64,000 nt of DNA from Agapetus fuscipes (GCA_951799405.1 OX637359.1:1670201-1734200); one strand, 5' to 3'; positions 38,151 through 47,749 are shown, counted from the stretch's first letter. Notes: a model not told the origin generated them from the sequence alone. Numbers and translations are program-made.

Positions 38151-38205
38151 TAGGGGTTTTTCAGTTGCAAAGGGAACTGGTACTCATTTCATGAGAAGGT
38201 TCAGT
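38150..38205 (-). mobile_element. SINE-B scrap
   Basis: GGGTTTTTCAGTTGCAAAGG and GAACTGGTACTCATTTCATG resemble the SINE-B middle. Low information. Confidence 0.45.
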
Positions 38206-38234
38206 ATATTTTTGAAATAAAAAGATTAAATTTA

Positions 38235-38685
38235 TTATGTATCTATAATCTATAATCTAAGTTGCAAGGATATATTCATTTAAAGCTCTCAGATGTATGC
38301 CCACAAACCAACAAGTGTAGTTCGCGCTTACAAATGCTGAATGTGTACTTACAAATAAAATCCAAACCTCAAATGAACATAAGCCCCACAACTTTTGCCG
38401 ACCTTCCCTGAAACAGGGGTGACATTGGCAAAGTGAACCATTTTTTACAGTATGGGTGGTCAGCCTCATACCAACCTATAAGTCAAGGAATATGAATAAT
38501 AAATTACATTTAAATATAAAAAACAACAAAACCTTACAAAGAAATCTATACAAAAAAAGTCAAAAATTTCCTATGCAAAAAATGTTGCAAATGAATACAC
38601 CAACATTAGAAATCAACATTGCAGATTAGCCGCCACTTCTTCCTGTCCTTGCACTTCTTTCATTTCATCCAGAGTCATAATGTGA
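38235..38685 (-). mobile_element. 3' end of the RTE-like LINE, very close to the intact copy
   Basis: From the (ATAATCT) tail through the tail unit and 3' UTR into the last codons (…CCAGAGTCATAA). It differs from 11370-11815 at only a few sites, making it a recent 5'-truncated copy. The short plus-strand frames here are not genes. Confidence 0.9.
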
Positions 38686-38794
38686 CAATGCAAAATTCAA
38701 AATTACAAACAAAACCCATCCAACATCCCACAACATGCTTCTAACCGGGTCCCGGTGCACGTGCACCCGTAATTAAAGTTGTGAATAATTTCCA

Positions 38795-40453
38795 TTAAGG
38801 CTAGTTCGCACAAGGCCACTGATTTAGTCAAGTACCGAGTAATTTAGTAGTGGGCGGGGCGCTACTCGCCCGTGAAGCGTTCGCATTACGGTCCAGTACA
38901 GTACACAAGTGCGAAGTTGGCTGCAGAAAGCCCTTTCTATAATGGCGGAAAATTTGAATTGGCTGCAGTTTGAAAATATTAATTGAGTATTAAAATCATG
39001 TTATTATAAAGCCCTTTAAATTGGCTATGGTTTGGTAATATTAACTGATTTATGCCCGGCCACCTAGCTAGGAGCCTGTTTAGCAAACAACTTCGAAACT
39101 CGACTTTTGTAAATTCGGAATGTATTTTATGGTTTATAAAATATTATACACATTTTAAATAAAAACAACACATGACTATTTGATGTTTATAATAATATCT
39201 ACCATTTACGCTGCAAACATTATTTTTTAATTGAATTTTTATCTTTTCAATGATGTGTACAAAGTATATTTTGTATGCACACACTATAAAACGGGTCGTA
39301 GTCTGCAGCTGCATTCAGATGCATTTCTCTGTTGCGTTTTTCGTTATTGACAATTAACATCAATATTCGACATGTAAAATCGGCATTTTCAAATACACGG
39401 CGGTCACCAATCAATTATCAAGTTAAAGAAGAAACATGGTTCAACTTTTCAGAGGCTGACCGCGAGAAACTTGTTCAATCCTGCTACATACGCCTCTCAC
39501 GTCTGTCACAGATACCAGCTGATGGCTTACAGTGGCATAAAATTGTAATGCCTCTAATTAGTTATCCCCGTGTGTCACTGAATTGTTTCTGTACAAAACA
39601 ATAAGTAACAATCCATCTGAAGGATATCATAAGGCCTGTGATATGACAAATTTATGGTAGGTACCTATAAACATCGATCAATGTAAAAGATCGATGTTTT
39701 TAAATACGTAATAAATTCATGGACGATAATAGTTATTTCCACAACACCTTTACCAAAACTATATTTGTACAGCTCTATTGTCAGCAAGGAGCTACATGAT
39801 TGTATTTTTGACAGCTGATATCCGCACCAAAAATCGATGTCATACTATTCTTATCGAAAAAAAATTACCTTTCTCAGAACTTTTTGGACGTAGATAAGTC
39901 CTAGCAACTTCTATATTCTCAAGAGTTTCTAAAAAACCAAGGATATCGGTGTGCATATCCACTTATTTACAGTTTAAACATGACATAACCTCACTGACAG
40001 GTCGCTAAGTTTAGGGAGCGGAACATCGGGCTCGCAAATATAAGAAGTTCTTAAGTACTTAAATATTTTTAAACAGCACTTTATCTTTAAATATTCTTGC
40101 TGAAAACGGGCATTATCTTTTCAAACTGCAGCCAATTTAAATTGCCGCCATTCTTGCATTTCCGTTTCCCCGCCAAGAGTGAGCGGCCAATGGCGCGGCC
40201 GCTAATAAACTCGACTCGGACTCGGGCTTTTCCGTGGCTCTTCGGACTCGGACTTTTCCGTGGCTTCTCGGCAACACTCGCCCACGGACGGTGGGCGGGG
40301 CCGCTACTTGCCCGAAAAAATAGAATGAAATGGATCGGCTTGACTAAACCATTGACTTAACTACTGGACTAAATTGTTGGGGTTCGCACACGTTTAGCCA
40401 CTAAATTACTCGTTACTTGACTAAATTACTCGCCTTGTCCGAACCAGCCTTTA
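38795..40453. mobile_element. DNA transposon, TTA target duplication (PIF/Harbinger-like)
   Basis: The element proper is 38798-40450 (1653 bp), flanked by TTA (38795-38797, 40451-40453). Ends AGGCTAGTTCGCACAAGGC and, in reverse complement, AGGCTGGTTCGGACAAGGC. Similarity continues inward (GAGTAATTTAGT, GGGCGGGGC-GCTAC-GCCCG, and ATTTGAATTGGCTGCAG vs CTGCAGCCAATTTAAAT), so the inverted repeats reach some 190 bases. TTA duplication suggests PIF/Harbinger. A 90-residue frame (39332-39604) shows no transposase motif, so it is non-autonomous or its frames are lost. Confidence 0.8.
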
Positions 40454-40675
40454 GTGGCACCCTGTGTGACGGGTGCGCCCGTGTGTGGGAGGGAGGGGGT
40501 AAAGGTTTAGCATGCCTGTGCTGAGGCCTAGCTGACGGGGATAGGGAGTTAGTGATGGTGAGCATGAGACAGTAATCTGAAATTAAAAAGACAGTGCAAA
40601 AAATGCCATTTCACAACTGAATCTTGTATGGGGAATGTATCTCATTTGATGGAGCTTTTTTAAATTACAAATTAT

Positions 40676-40920
40676 TGCAATTCCCCAAACAATTTTGCCT
40701 TGCCAGAAACAGGTATTAATATCATAAATTAATTATTTATTATTCTTTCCATTTTTATTTCATTATTTATTAATTTAATTACCCAATTACATCTGTTGAA
40801 CCAGGATCAAAGTTATGGTCAAATGACCGAGGCGAGGATCAAACCCACGTTATATTATTCCAAATATGCTAGAAAGATCAGCTTACTTGATTGCCTCGGC
40901 TATAACACTGATGGCACAGT
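40676..40920 (-). mobile_element. SINE-C copy
   Basis: Minus strand: class-II tRNA-like head (TTATAGCCGAGGC, B box GGTTTGATCCTC), AT-rich palindromic body, CTGTTTCTGGCAAGGCAAAA end. Bases 40454-40675 are unclassified. Confidence 0.8.
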
Positions 40921-40964
40921 TTTTTTTTTCATTATATATACCTATATGTAATCCATTACAAAAA

Positions 40965-41045
40965 CTTTTTAAAAATAAATTTGTGAAGAGGAATGCAATT
41001 CCTCAACCTTCTTTGCCAGGCTACAATCACATTAATTGAAAAACA
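40965..41045 (-). mobile_element. SINE-C 3' end fragment
   Basis: TTTTTAAAAATAAATTTGTG, AAGAGGAATGCAATTCCTC and TTTGCCAGGCTACAATCAC match the SINE-C 3' end. The head is absent. Confidence 0.6.
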
Positions 41046-41139
41046 TAACCAATTAATAATTCATTATTTACTTTCGATTTATTTATAGGTTCAAACGTTT
41101 TCGATGGATCTGTGTGTGAATCGTATTGTATTGTATGCG

Positions 41140-41310
41140 ACAGAAATGTCGTTAACCAAAAAGTCGAGTGCACGCTGAATTGCACGTGACCGATGTGTCT
41201 GTAGGTGAGTTATCTGTGACCGAGTTGTCTGTGACCTAAAAGTCGTATGGACGATCTGTCATGTCACCAGTTTGTACATGAGTGCGTTATTTGTGGACGA
41301 GTTACCGTTA
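41140..41310. repeat. Array of degenerate 15-17-bp repeats (GTGACCGAGTTGTCTGT type)
   Basis: Successive words GACCGATGTGTCTGT, GTGAGTTATCTGT, GACCGAGTTGTCTGT, GACCTAAAAGTCGTATG, GACGATCTGTCATGT recur about every 15-17 bases. In reverse complement it resembles 6215-6430. Confidence 0.6.
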
Positions 41311-41316
41311 ACATTT

Positions 41317-42307
41317 TGTTGTGTTTTTAAGGTTCAAAAAGTCTTTAAATTAAAAAAAAACTGATCTTCTTTAAAGGATATTTATTTTACACTTAGATTT
41401 ATTTAATAATTTATATTTATTTTTAAAAATTCACGTTGGTGGTTTAGCACTTTACATTATTTCACAGTTGGTCTTCACTTACAATGTCTTTATTGTTCAA
41501 AAACAGAGCGTCGTATCAAGACTAACTCTTGCAAGCCGCTTGCAGCCCCTTATACTCCCAATATGGTAGTTACTAGAAGCCAATTTCGCTGGAACCTTCC
41601 AGAACATAAAGCTTCCAGTAATAATAATAATAATAATGAGTTCATTTGTATGGCGCCTTTTCATGACCCTTGGTCATCCCAAAGGCTTGGGTTGTGGAGG
41701 TGGGGAGAGGTGGGTCTTCAGCTGCCTCCTGTGCACCGCCTCACTATCTATGGTCCGCAGCCTGTCAGGCAGCGAGTTCCAGGCCGCGGGCGCAGCGACA
41801 CGGAAGGCGCGCTCACCGAACACCGTGTTGGGGCTTTGTCTCGGGATCTCCAGAAGGTTGCCGCTTGTTGATGCTGATCTCAGCGTTAGTCCCCTGGTAC
41901 TGATTGTTGCTGGGGTGATGAGCTCTCTGATGTATTGTGGAGCTCCTCCATGTAGAGCTTTGTGTACTATCACACACAGTTTAAATTTGATGCGCTCGGG
42001 TACGCGGAGCCAGTGAAGCCTCTGAAGAAGTGGTGAAATGTGGCAGAATTTGGAGGAGTTATAGTCTTATAGATCAACCTCGCTGCCGTATTTTGTAGGG
42101 ACTGCAGCCTGTGAAGTTGACTTCCTGGCTGACCTGCAAATATCACGTTGCAGTAGTCCATTCTGGACACCACAAAGGCATTCACCAGACTCCTCCTGGT
42201 GGCCTCTATTGGCAGGCATCTCCTAATTGAATGTCTCTTTCCTAGGTACGTATAATAATTACTCCAACTCTCATCGGCCATAACTAATACATGTTATTTA
42301 CATAACA
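41317..42307 (-). mobile_element. LTR of the TGTTATGTAAAT family, split by a LINE
   Basis: Minus strand starts TGTTATGTAAATAACATG (42307) and ends AACCTTAAAAACACAACA (41317). LTR parts are 42241-42307 and 41317-41623, with the AAGGGGCTGCAAGCGGCTTG region matching 61140-61160. Flanks (ATTT/ATAT) match at three of four bases only, so the target duplication is uncertain. Confidence 0.8.
41624..42240 (-). pseudogene. L2/CR1-like LINE, C-terminal ORF part with frameshift
   Basis: Two minus-strand frames form one post-RT region: 42281-41970 (VVSRMDYCNVIFAGQP, LQSLQNTAARLIY) and 41973-41674 (STRGLTLRSASTSGN, NTVFGERAFRVAAPAAWNSL). They are separated by a frameshift near 41,970. Same family as 3131-3720, including the GGCGCCATACAAAT block and (ATT)n tail (41624-41638). 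Not a host gene. Confidence 0.85.
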
Positions 42308-42861
42308 ATATTATATGTTGAGACGCGCTGACACTTTATTAAGTTTTAAGTCTTTATTAACTTACTAAGTTTTCTAAAAAGAAAACCGAGACTGTCTTGG
42401 TCAGAACAAACCATGACAGGGATGGATCGAGTATCCATCTAAAGCCTTTCGGTAGAACGGGTTTTCTAGTACCTCAAACGTAACACTTACGTGTAAATTC
42501 ATCCATAGCGTTTTAGAAAAAATGCATGTTAACTTTAGTCAACATGTAGAGGCGCTGTTTTAGTTTCGTAATATAATTTAGTAAAAGCAATTGCTTAGTT
42601 CATACTTGCTGTAAAATGTCGCATTACTATATAGTGAGTAGGTATTTCAGAATTTGAATAGAAATAGAAAATGGTGGTGATTCGAATTTTTTACTTTTTG
42701 TTTTTTTTTTGGAATTCTGAATGGTCAGATTGAAAGCTACCGAAATGGTGCATTTCCGAGATTTTTGAAAGGTTTTTGAGCGCATTTAAAATCAGTCGGT
42801 GCTATTCTTAGACATTTTAGTCGTCTGTTGAACCAACGCTTTGACAAACTAATGATTCCTG
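42308..42861. other. No feature recognised
   Basis: AT-rich DNA between the LTR and the MITE; no gene or terminal repeats seen. Confidence 0.4.
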
Positions 42862-42863
42862 TA

Positions 42864-43101
42864 CCCTTAGTACGAGTTGCAAAACTTGAGTAAAGTAAAG
42901 TTGACGGAAAATATTAAAGAGATTTATTTTCCCCAAAATCTGCCGTTTTTGTTTATCACACTTTATGGTTTTAGCAAAAGAGTTACAGTGATGAAGAAAA
43001 TCAAGTTCAAACAAACAAAAACGGCAGATTTTGGGGAAAACCGCTCTTTAATACTTTCCGTAAACTTTACTTTACTCAAGTTTTGCAACTCGCACTCAGG
43101 G
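42864..43101. mobile_element. MITE with ~95-bp inverted arms, TA target duplication
   Basis: Ends CCCTTAGTACGAGTTGC and GCAACTCGCACTCAGGG, flanked by TA (42862-42863, 43102-43103). The arms include AACTTGAGTAAAGTAAAG and AAAATCTGCCGTTTTTGTTT. No ORF. The TA duplication fits the Tc1/mariner superfamily. A second copy is at 54716-54951. Confidence 0.88.
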
Positions 43102-43237
43102 TACTTGACTGGAAGACGTATCAAGGTATATCGGTAATATTTATATGAAGACCTGTCAATCCAAAATGTCCGCAAGTGAACAGCTGATTAGTCTTCATAC
43201 AAATATTACCGATATTCGGTAGGTAAGAATGACCGTG

Positions 43238-43273
43238 GTGATGAGACTTCCAGCCCAGGGCTGGCAGTCTCAT
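43238..43273. repeat. Perfect-looking hairpin
   Basis: GATGAGACTTCCAGCCC pairs with GGGCTGGCAGTCTCATC with one mismatch. It is followed at 43276-43309 by a second imperfect inverted pair (GACGGTAGATAGCATG / TTACCGTC). It could be the structured end of an unrecognised element. Confidence 0.5.
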
Positions 43274-43569
43274 CAGGACGGTAGATAGCATGTTACCGTC
43301 GACGGTACGTTAGAGATACCTATTTGAAAGCTTGCAATAGCGCCGCTAGGTGTCAATGCGTGCATATGATTGGTCGAATAGTTCAATACCTTTCATCGGT
43401 ACAATGTTAACGAGCTTTGGTAGACTCAACTGACGGTAACGTTCGTGGTAACTACCATATTTATGGTAGCATATCAAGCAAATTGAACTGCCTGATACGC
43501 AAACGATTGGAGTAAACAAGTAGGTATCTGCAGTTATTTGAAATAATCTTCTTTTTGAAAGTACGAAAT

Positions 43570-43805
43570 TACATTTAAGATTTATACGAGTAGGTATTAA
43601 ATGTATTACCATAAGCAGACACGTACCTATATGTTCTCGCTTACACATGCTGCATGTGGACCTAGAATATAAAAACCCAAATTTTAGATGAACATAAGCA
43701 CTGCAACTTTTGCCGACTTTTCCTGAAACAGGGGTGATTTTTACAAAGTGAAACATTTTTTTACAATGTGAGTGTTCAGCCTCATATCGACCTACCAGAC
43801 AAGGA
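43570..43805 (-). mobile_element. RTE-like LINE tail copy, diverged
   Basis: Recognisable blocks TACACATGCTGCATGTGGACC, AACATAAGCACTGCAAC, ACAGGGGTGATTTTTACAAA. Several substitutions and a deletion in the GGTGACATTGG block mark an old copy. Confidence 0.7.
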
Positions 43806-43914
43806 ATAAATTTAAAATTAAATAAAATTCATAAAACAATATTTAAAAAAAACAGTAAAGAAAAATAAAACTTATAGATTAAATTAAGAAAATTAAAATG
43901 GTAAGGGTAAGGGT

Positions 43915-44132
43915 TCCTTGACTTATAGGTTGGTATGCGGCTGACCACCCATGCTGTAGAAAATGGTTCACTTTGCCAATGTCACTCCTGTTTCAGGAAA
44001 AGTCGGCAGGAGTTGCAGGGTGTATGTTCATTTGAGATTCGGTTTGTATGTTGTAGGTTCACATGTAGCATGCGCAGGCGCGATCTTGTACGTGTCTGCT
44101 TGTGAGAATGCATGTAATGTGAATCCCCGATG
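43915..44132 (+). mobile_element. RTE-like LINE tail, joined to a 5S SINE
   Basis: Starts at TTCCTTGACTTATAGGTTGG, runs to GAATGCATGTAATGTGAATC, then a T-run (44139-44145) leads directly into the 5S head at 44146. The tail microsatellite is missing, so the SINE appears to have entered at its 3' end. Confidence 0.85.
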
Positions 44133-44145
44133 TTACCTTTTTTTT

Positions 44146-44572
44146 GTCAACGACGTTACCATGTTGAAAGCACCGGTTCCCATAGATCACCGAAGTTAAG
44201 CAACATTGGGCGCGGATGCTACTTGGATGGGTTACCGCTCAGGTACACCGCGTGTCGGTGGCATCTTGGACCGGTCCGTAGTCCAGTGGCAACACTTCGG
44301 ACTCCTAAATAGAAGGTTGTGGATTCGGATCCCAGCGGAGCACAAAAATATACTATTTATTTTTCGAATGTGCTCATCGCTGAGTTGAAAAATTCACAAA
44401 CCTTTACCAAAGACCGGTCACTGAAAGGTCCATCTAACCTTACAACAACTGGGTCTTGCTTGAGAATTGGCGCTTTCTACAGCGACGACCAAGGTCGCAG
44501 AGGGCTCTTGAGGTGTGATACACACAAAAACAGCGCTCACCAAATAAATCATCCTAATATTATTATTATTAT
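44146..44572 (+). mobile_element. Composite SINE: 5S head + A + tail 2, best copy
   Basis: 44146-44265 is a 120-nt 5S rRNA-like head: GTCAACGACGTTACCATG start, AAGTTAAGCAACATTGGGCG (A box/intermediate element), TACTTGGATGGGTTACCGCT (C box), GCGTGTCGGTGGCATC end. Unit A starts at 44272 (GGTCCGTAGTCCAGTGGCAA; B box GGATTCGGATCC), then the A body and tail 2 (GAGGTGTGATACACACAAAA) with (ATT)n. The 5S control regions are intact, while the tRNA boxes are altered. Confidence 0.92.
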
Positions 44573-45060
44573 CCAGAGTCATAATAAAAGAAGAGCCTGT
44601 ATGAAGAAAATTATGACTCTGGAGGAAATGAAAGAAGTATGTAAGGACAGAAAGAAATGGCGGTTGATCTGTAATGTTGGCGGCTAGGGTTTATTAAATT
44701 GGAATTTGTTTTTATTTGTAAATGGATATTTTGTATTTGGATATTATTATTTAGTGATGTATAAAATGTAATTTGTCGTGTGTGTGTGTTCCTTGACTTA
44801 TAGGTTGGTATGCGGCTGACCACCCATGCTGTAAAAATGGTTCACTTTGCCAATGTCACCCCTGTCTCAGGGAAGGACGGCAAGAGTTGCAGGGTGTATG
44901 TCCATTTGAGATTTGGTTTTTATGTTGTAGGTTCACATGAGGCATGTGCAAGCGCGAACTTGTACGTGTCTGGTTGTGAGAATGCATGTAATGTGAATCT
45001 CCAATGTAACATATCTTTGCAACTTAGATTAGATTAGATTAGATTAGATTATTACCTATG
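44573..45060 (+). mobile_element. 3' end of the RTE-like LINE, 5' truncated
   Basis: Starts in the last ~40 codons (CAGAGTCATAATAAAAGAAG; MKEVCKDRKKW) and continues through the 3' UTR and tail unit (from TTCCTTGACTTATAGG at 44789) to a TTAGATTAGATTAGATTAGA tail. It shows that tail units are LINE 3' ends. Confidence 0.9.
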
Positions 45061-45079
45061 TATTATATTAGATTAGACG

Positions 45080-45258
45080 TTCTACCCGAAAGGGTCGCAT
45101 GCGGCGAGCGAACCTATTTATTTTTAAAATTTAGGAAGCTGGCTTTAAGCCAACCACTTCCGTTAAAGTGAGGGGTTTTTCAGCTCCCGAAGAGGCTGCT
45201 TCTCATTTATTGTGAAGGGGGAGTAAGCCTTGCCGGTATTTTATTTTGAGTTTTTAGT
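45080..45258 (-). mobile_element. SINE-B fragment
   Basis: ACCCGAAAGGGTCGCATGCG, CTATTTATTTTTAAAATTTAGG, CAACCACTTCCGTTAAAGTG and GTAAGCCTTGCCGGTATTTT show the B middle and tail; head absent. Confidence 0.7.
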
Positions 45259-45289
45259 ATACAACGAAAGTGTCTATCTGAGGGCATGC

Positions 45290-45380
45290 AATTAATATGA
45301 GCCTTAAATGTTAACAAAGCTTTGCAGCTTAGATATTAGATTATAGACAAACGTCAAACAGTATGCAACTTAGATTATAG
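45290..45380 (+). mobile_element. LINE tail microsatellite scraps
   Basis: TGAGCCTTAAATG...TTTGCAGCTTAGATATTAGA and GCAACTTAGATTATAGAG are the last ~40 bases of two tail units. Confidence 0.5.
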
Positions 45381-45591
45381 AGAGATATATGTTATAGCTC
45401 GTAGGCCAGGACATCGGAGACTTAATTGAATCGAATTTAAGTTGTATCGGTGCTTAAAGAGATTTATCTGGCTAATACAGCTGGCAGGTAGATTTATACC
45501 GGACCAATTATTCCCCATCCGAGATGTGGAGAGAAACGGGGGCGCTAAAAATACCAATAAATCTCTACAGGGGCTGTTTAATAATGAAGAG

Positions 45592-45700
45592 AGTAAAAGA
45601 CGAATGGTACTCGGATGGGTGACCGCTTAAGTACCTACTACATGCTTTTGTAATATAGTGGTTTAGGCATCAGGCTTGTAATTGAAAGGAAATGAGCTCA
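45592..45700 (+). mobile_element. Possible second 5S-tRNA fusion (tRNA-Thr-like)
   Basis: GTACTCGGATGGGTGACCGC is a 5S C box. About 50 bases later ATAGTGGTTTAGGCATC and GGCTTGTAATTGAAAGG resemble a tRNA A box and an anticodon arm with TGT (Thr) in the loop. The first part of 5S and the tRNA B box are not recognisable. Bases 45381-45591 are unclassified. Confidence 0.35.
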
Positions 45701-45784
45701 GTAAAACTAAATAAAAAGAGCAATACAGAACTGAAAAATTAATACATTGCTTTAATTTATTTCCTTTGCAAATAGATTAACATT

Positions 45785-45885
45785 ATACTGACCTCCCATA
45801 TTGTAAAAAATTCGAAACAAATGAATAAGCCAACATCACAAATCAGCATTGCAGATTAGCCGCCACTTTTTCCTGCGCCCTTACA
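45785..45885 (-). mobile_element. LINE 3' UTR/coding scrap
   Basis: AAATGAATAAGCCAACATC, AAATCAGCATTGCAGATTAG and CCGCCACTTTTTCCTG match the intact LINE's last codons and 3' UTR (11718-11775) with its tail unit mostly deleted. Confidence 0.7.
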
Positions 45886-45887
45886 TA

Positions 45888-46293
45888 ACGCAACGCAACG
45901 CAACTGACCTACACATATAGTGCAACTTCTTGCCGCGTTGTCCCCGAAGGGTTGAGCATGTGGCGAGTCGATAGCTCAGTTGGTAGAGTGCTTGCATTCC
46001 ATGCCGTGAGCTCGGGTTCGAATCCCACTGAGGGTGTGAGAAATGATTTCCCGTTTCAGTGTTTATTTCAAGCCCCAAAATAAAATACCGGCAAGGTTTA
46101 CTTAGCCTTCATAAGAAATGAGTACCAGCTCTCTCGGAAGCTGGGAAACCCCCACTTCAACTGAAGTGGTTGGCGTAAGGCCGGCCTCCTTACCTGTAAA
46201 AATAAATAGGTACAACTCGCCACATGTGGCCCCTTCCGGGATAACGCGGCAAGAAGTAACACTACTGTATGTGTAGCTTAGTTGCGTTTTTTT
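45888..46293 (+). mobile_element. SINE-B, complete, with an inverted copy of its own tail in front
   Basis: 45967-46293 is a full SINE-B: A box TAGCTCAGTTGGTAG, B box GGTTCGAATCCC, body and tail to TGTAGCTTAGTTGCG. In front, 45888-45966 is the B tail in reverse (CGCAACTGACCTACACATATAGTGC…), joined exactly where the head begins (GTGGCGAG then TCGATAGC). This could be a twin-priming-like inversion or a nested pair. Confidence 0.88.
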
Positions 46294-46308
46294 TGCATTT
46301 GCTCCCCC

Positions 46309-46547
46309 AGTTCTTGTTTGCCGTATAGGCCCATTCTGTCAAATATGACTTTTTAATGCAGTTGTCTTAAAAGAATCAAATTCTACACAATCTGAGCTAA
46401 GAAAAAACGTAAAACTCGATAATGTGAGAGTTGTTTTAAATATTTTTCAAGTTAAATTCCTGTTTTTATAAGACACATTGGTCCAGTACACATGCAAACA
46501 TTGCTCATGTAAAATGAGCTTAATGGTCCGTACGGCAAACAAGAACT
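46309..46547 (-). mobile_element. MITE, uninterrupted relative of 5216-5877
   Basis: Ends AGTTCTTGTTTGCCGTA and TACGGCAAACAAGAACT. Internally it is the reverse complement of the DNA around the LTR at 5274-5710 (ACATGAGCAATGTTT / GTGTACTGGACCAATGTGTC), with no LTR. It thus shows the empty site. Confidence 0.8.
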
Positions 46548-46602
46548 AAGGCAGCGAGTTGTTGAGAGAGGCCGCGACTCACTCAGGGCTGTCGAGACTA
46601 CA

Positions 46603-46643
46603 TTGATGCTGATGATGATGATGATGGTGATGATGTTGGTGAG
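46603..46643. repeat. (GAT)n microsatellite
   Basis: GATGCTGATGATGATGATGATG followed by imperfect units. The open frame across it (poly-Met) is an artefact. Bases 46644-46995 hold no clear feature. Confidence 0.85.
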
Positions 46644-46999
46644 GTGTGTGCGTGCAAATATTTCGCCACTTGTCTGGAAATCGGTTTATTATTTCGCCAA
46701 ATATGATCCCCGAAATCTCGGCGCGAAGGACTTCATGAATTATTCAAATCTTACAACATCCCTACAGTGTTCGAATAACCAGATTTCGAACTTTTCGAAA
46801 AATGTATTATGTATTTGAATGTTTTAGGGCCCGTAGACAAAAAACAAAATTAAGTGTAATTTCTCCCTTTCAAATCAAAACTTTGGTTGCATATATGTAC
46901 GTAAGTCAGCTGATGTAAATCATGTTTCCTGTTCAAATTCCATCACATTATTACCCAATTAGAGAAATATTTAACCGAGGTCTAAAAATCTAAATCTAA

Positions 47000-47095
47000 A
47001 TCTAAGCACAGCAAGTGGGGGAAACCCCCACATTGGGGGTTTCCCTGTTCTCGAAGGTGCAGGTGCTGATTTCTTGTGAAGGCTGAGTAAGCCTC
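47000..47095 (-). mobile_element. SINE-B scrap
   Basis: GGGGGTTTCCCTGTTCTCGA and CTTGTGAAGGCTGAGTAAGC are B-body words. An adjacent CCCCCACATTGGGGG palindrome is formed by partial duplication. Confidence 0.55.
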
Positions 47096-47204
47096 GAACT
47101 TTGATGGAACTATGATGGTGGGTTAAAAATACACACCGTCGTGGAAAATCATTAGCATAACAGACAGCTTTTTTGTTTAGCAACACATGAATTTTGTTGT
47201 CTAT

Positions 47205-47452
47205 TATCTGTAATCTAAGTTGCAAAGATATATTCATTTTAAGTTCTCAAATGCATGCCCACAAACAAACACGTGTAGTTCACGCTTACAAATGTTGAAT
47301 GTGTACTTACAAATAAAATCCAAACCTCAAATGAACATAAGCCCTACAACTTTTACCGACCTTCCCTGACACAGGGTTGACATTGGCAAAGTGAACCATT
47401 TTGTACAGTATGGGTGGCCAGCCTCATACCAACCTATAAGTCAAGGAATGTG
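47205..47452 (-). mobile_element. RTE-like LINE tail copy
   Basis: Complete tail unit of the AATGTTGAATGTGTACTTAC subtype with a CTGTAATCTAAGTTGCAAAG 3' end and CCTATAAGTCAAGGAATG start. Bases 47453-47745 are unclassified. Confidence 0.85.
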
Positions 47453-47749
47453 ATTGTTTTTATATATTCGAATATCCCAAACAAACTATTGAGCTCCCAT
47501 CCCTAGCGCTGTTTTAACGGACAGGCGATCTGGATCCGAGAGGCGTCAGTAAACAATGAAACCCCAGAGCCTAGGGCTGGGCAGAGCCTGCTGCGAATGC
47601 GAATTATTCGAATCTACAGTGGATGTGACACCAACAGTAAAAACAACTTAGCAGTGACCGTCAAAGTTTTATAATTTGTAGACCACTCTTAACTTGGTTC
47701 TTTAGTAATCAAACGGTTTCAAGAAATGAAAATAGGATATTAAAGAAAA

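Noticed and set aside
39332..39604. Harbinger transposase or Myb-like protein
   Set aside because: The 90-residue frame shows no DDE residues or helix-turn-helix pattern that I can support, so it was left unnamed within the transposon entry.
44146..44265. A functional 5S rRNA gene
   Set aside because: The 120-nt 5S-like sequence is fused directly to a tRNA-like unit with no T-run terminator between, and the same fusion recurs at 2099 and 37327. It is a SINE head, not a ribosomal gene.
45967..46037. Functional tRNA genes at the A/B-box sites (571, 24371, 45967, 61618 and others)
   Set aside because: Each is followed by a conserved SINE body, the acceptor and anticodon stems pair poorly, and copies are dispersed. 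They are tRNA-derived SINE heads.
46603..46818. ORF starting with a Met-rich run
   Set aside because: It is produced by the (GAT)n microsatellite.
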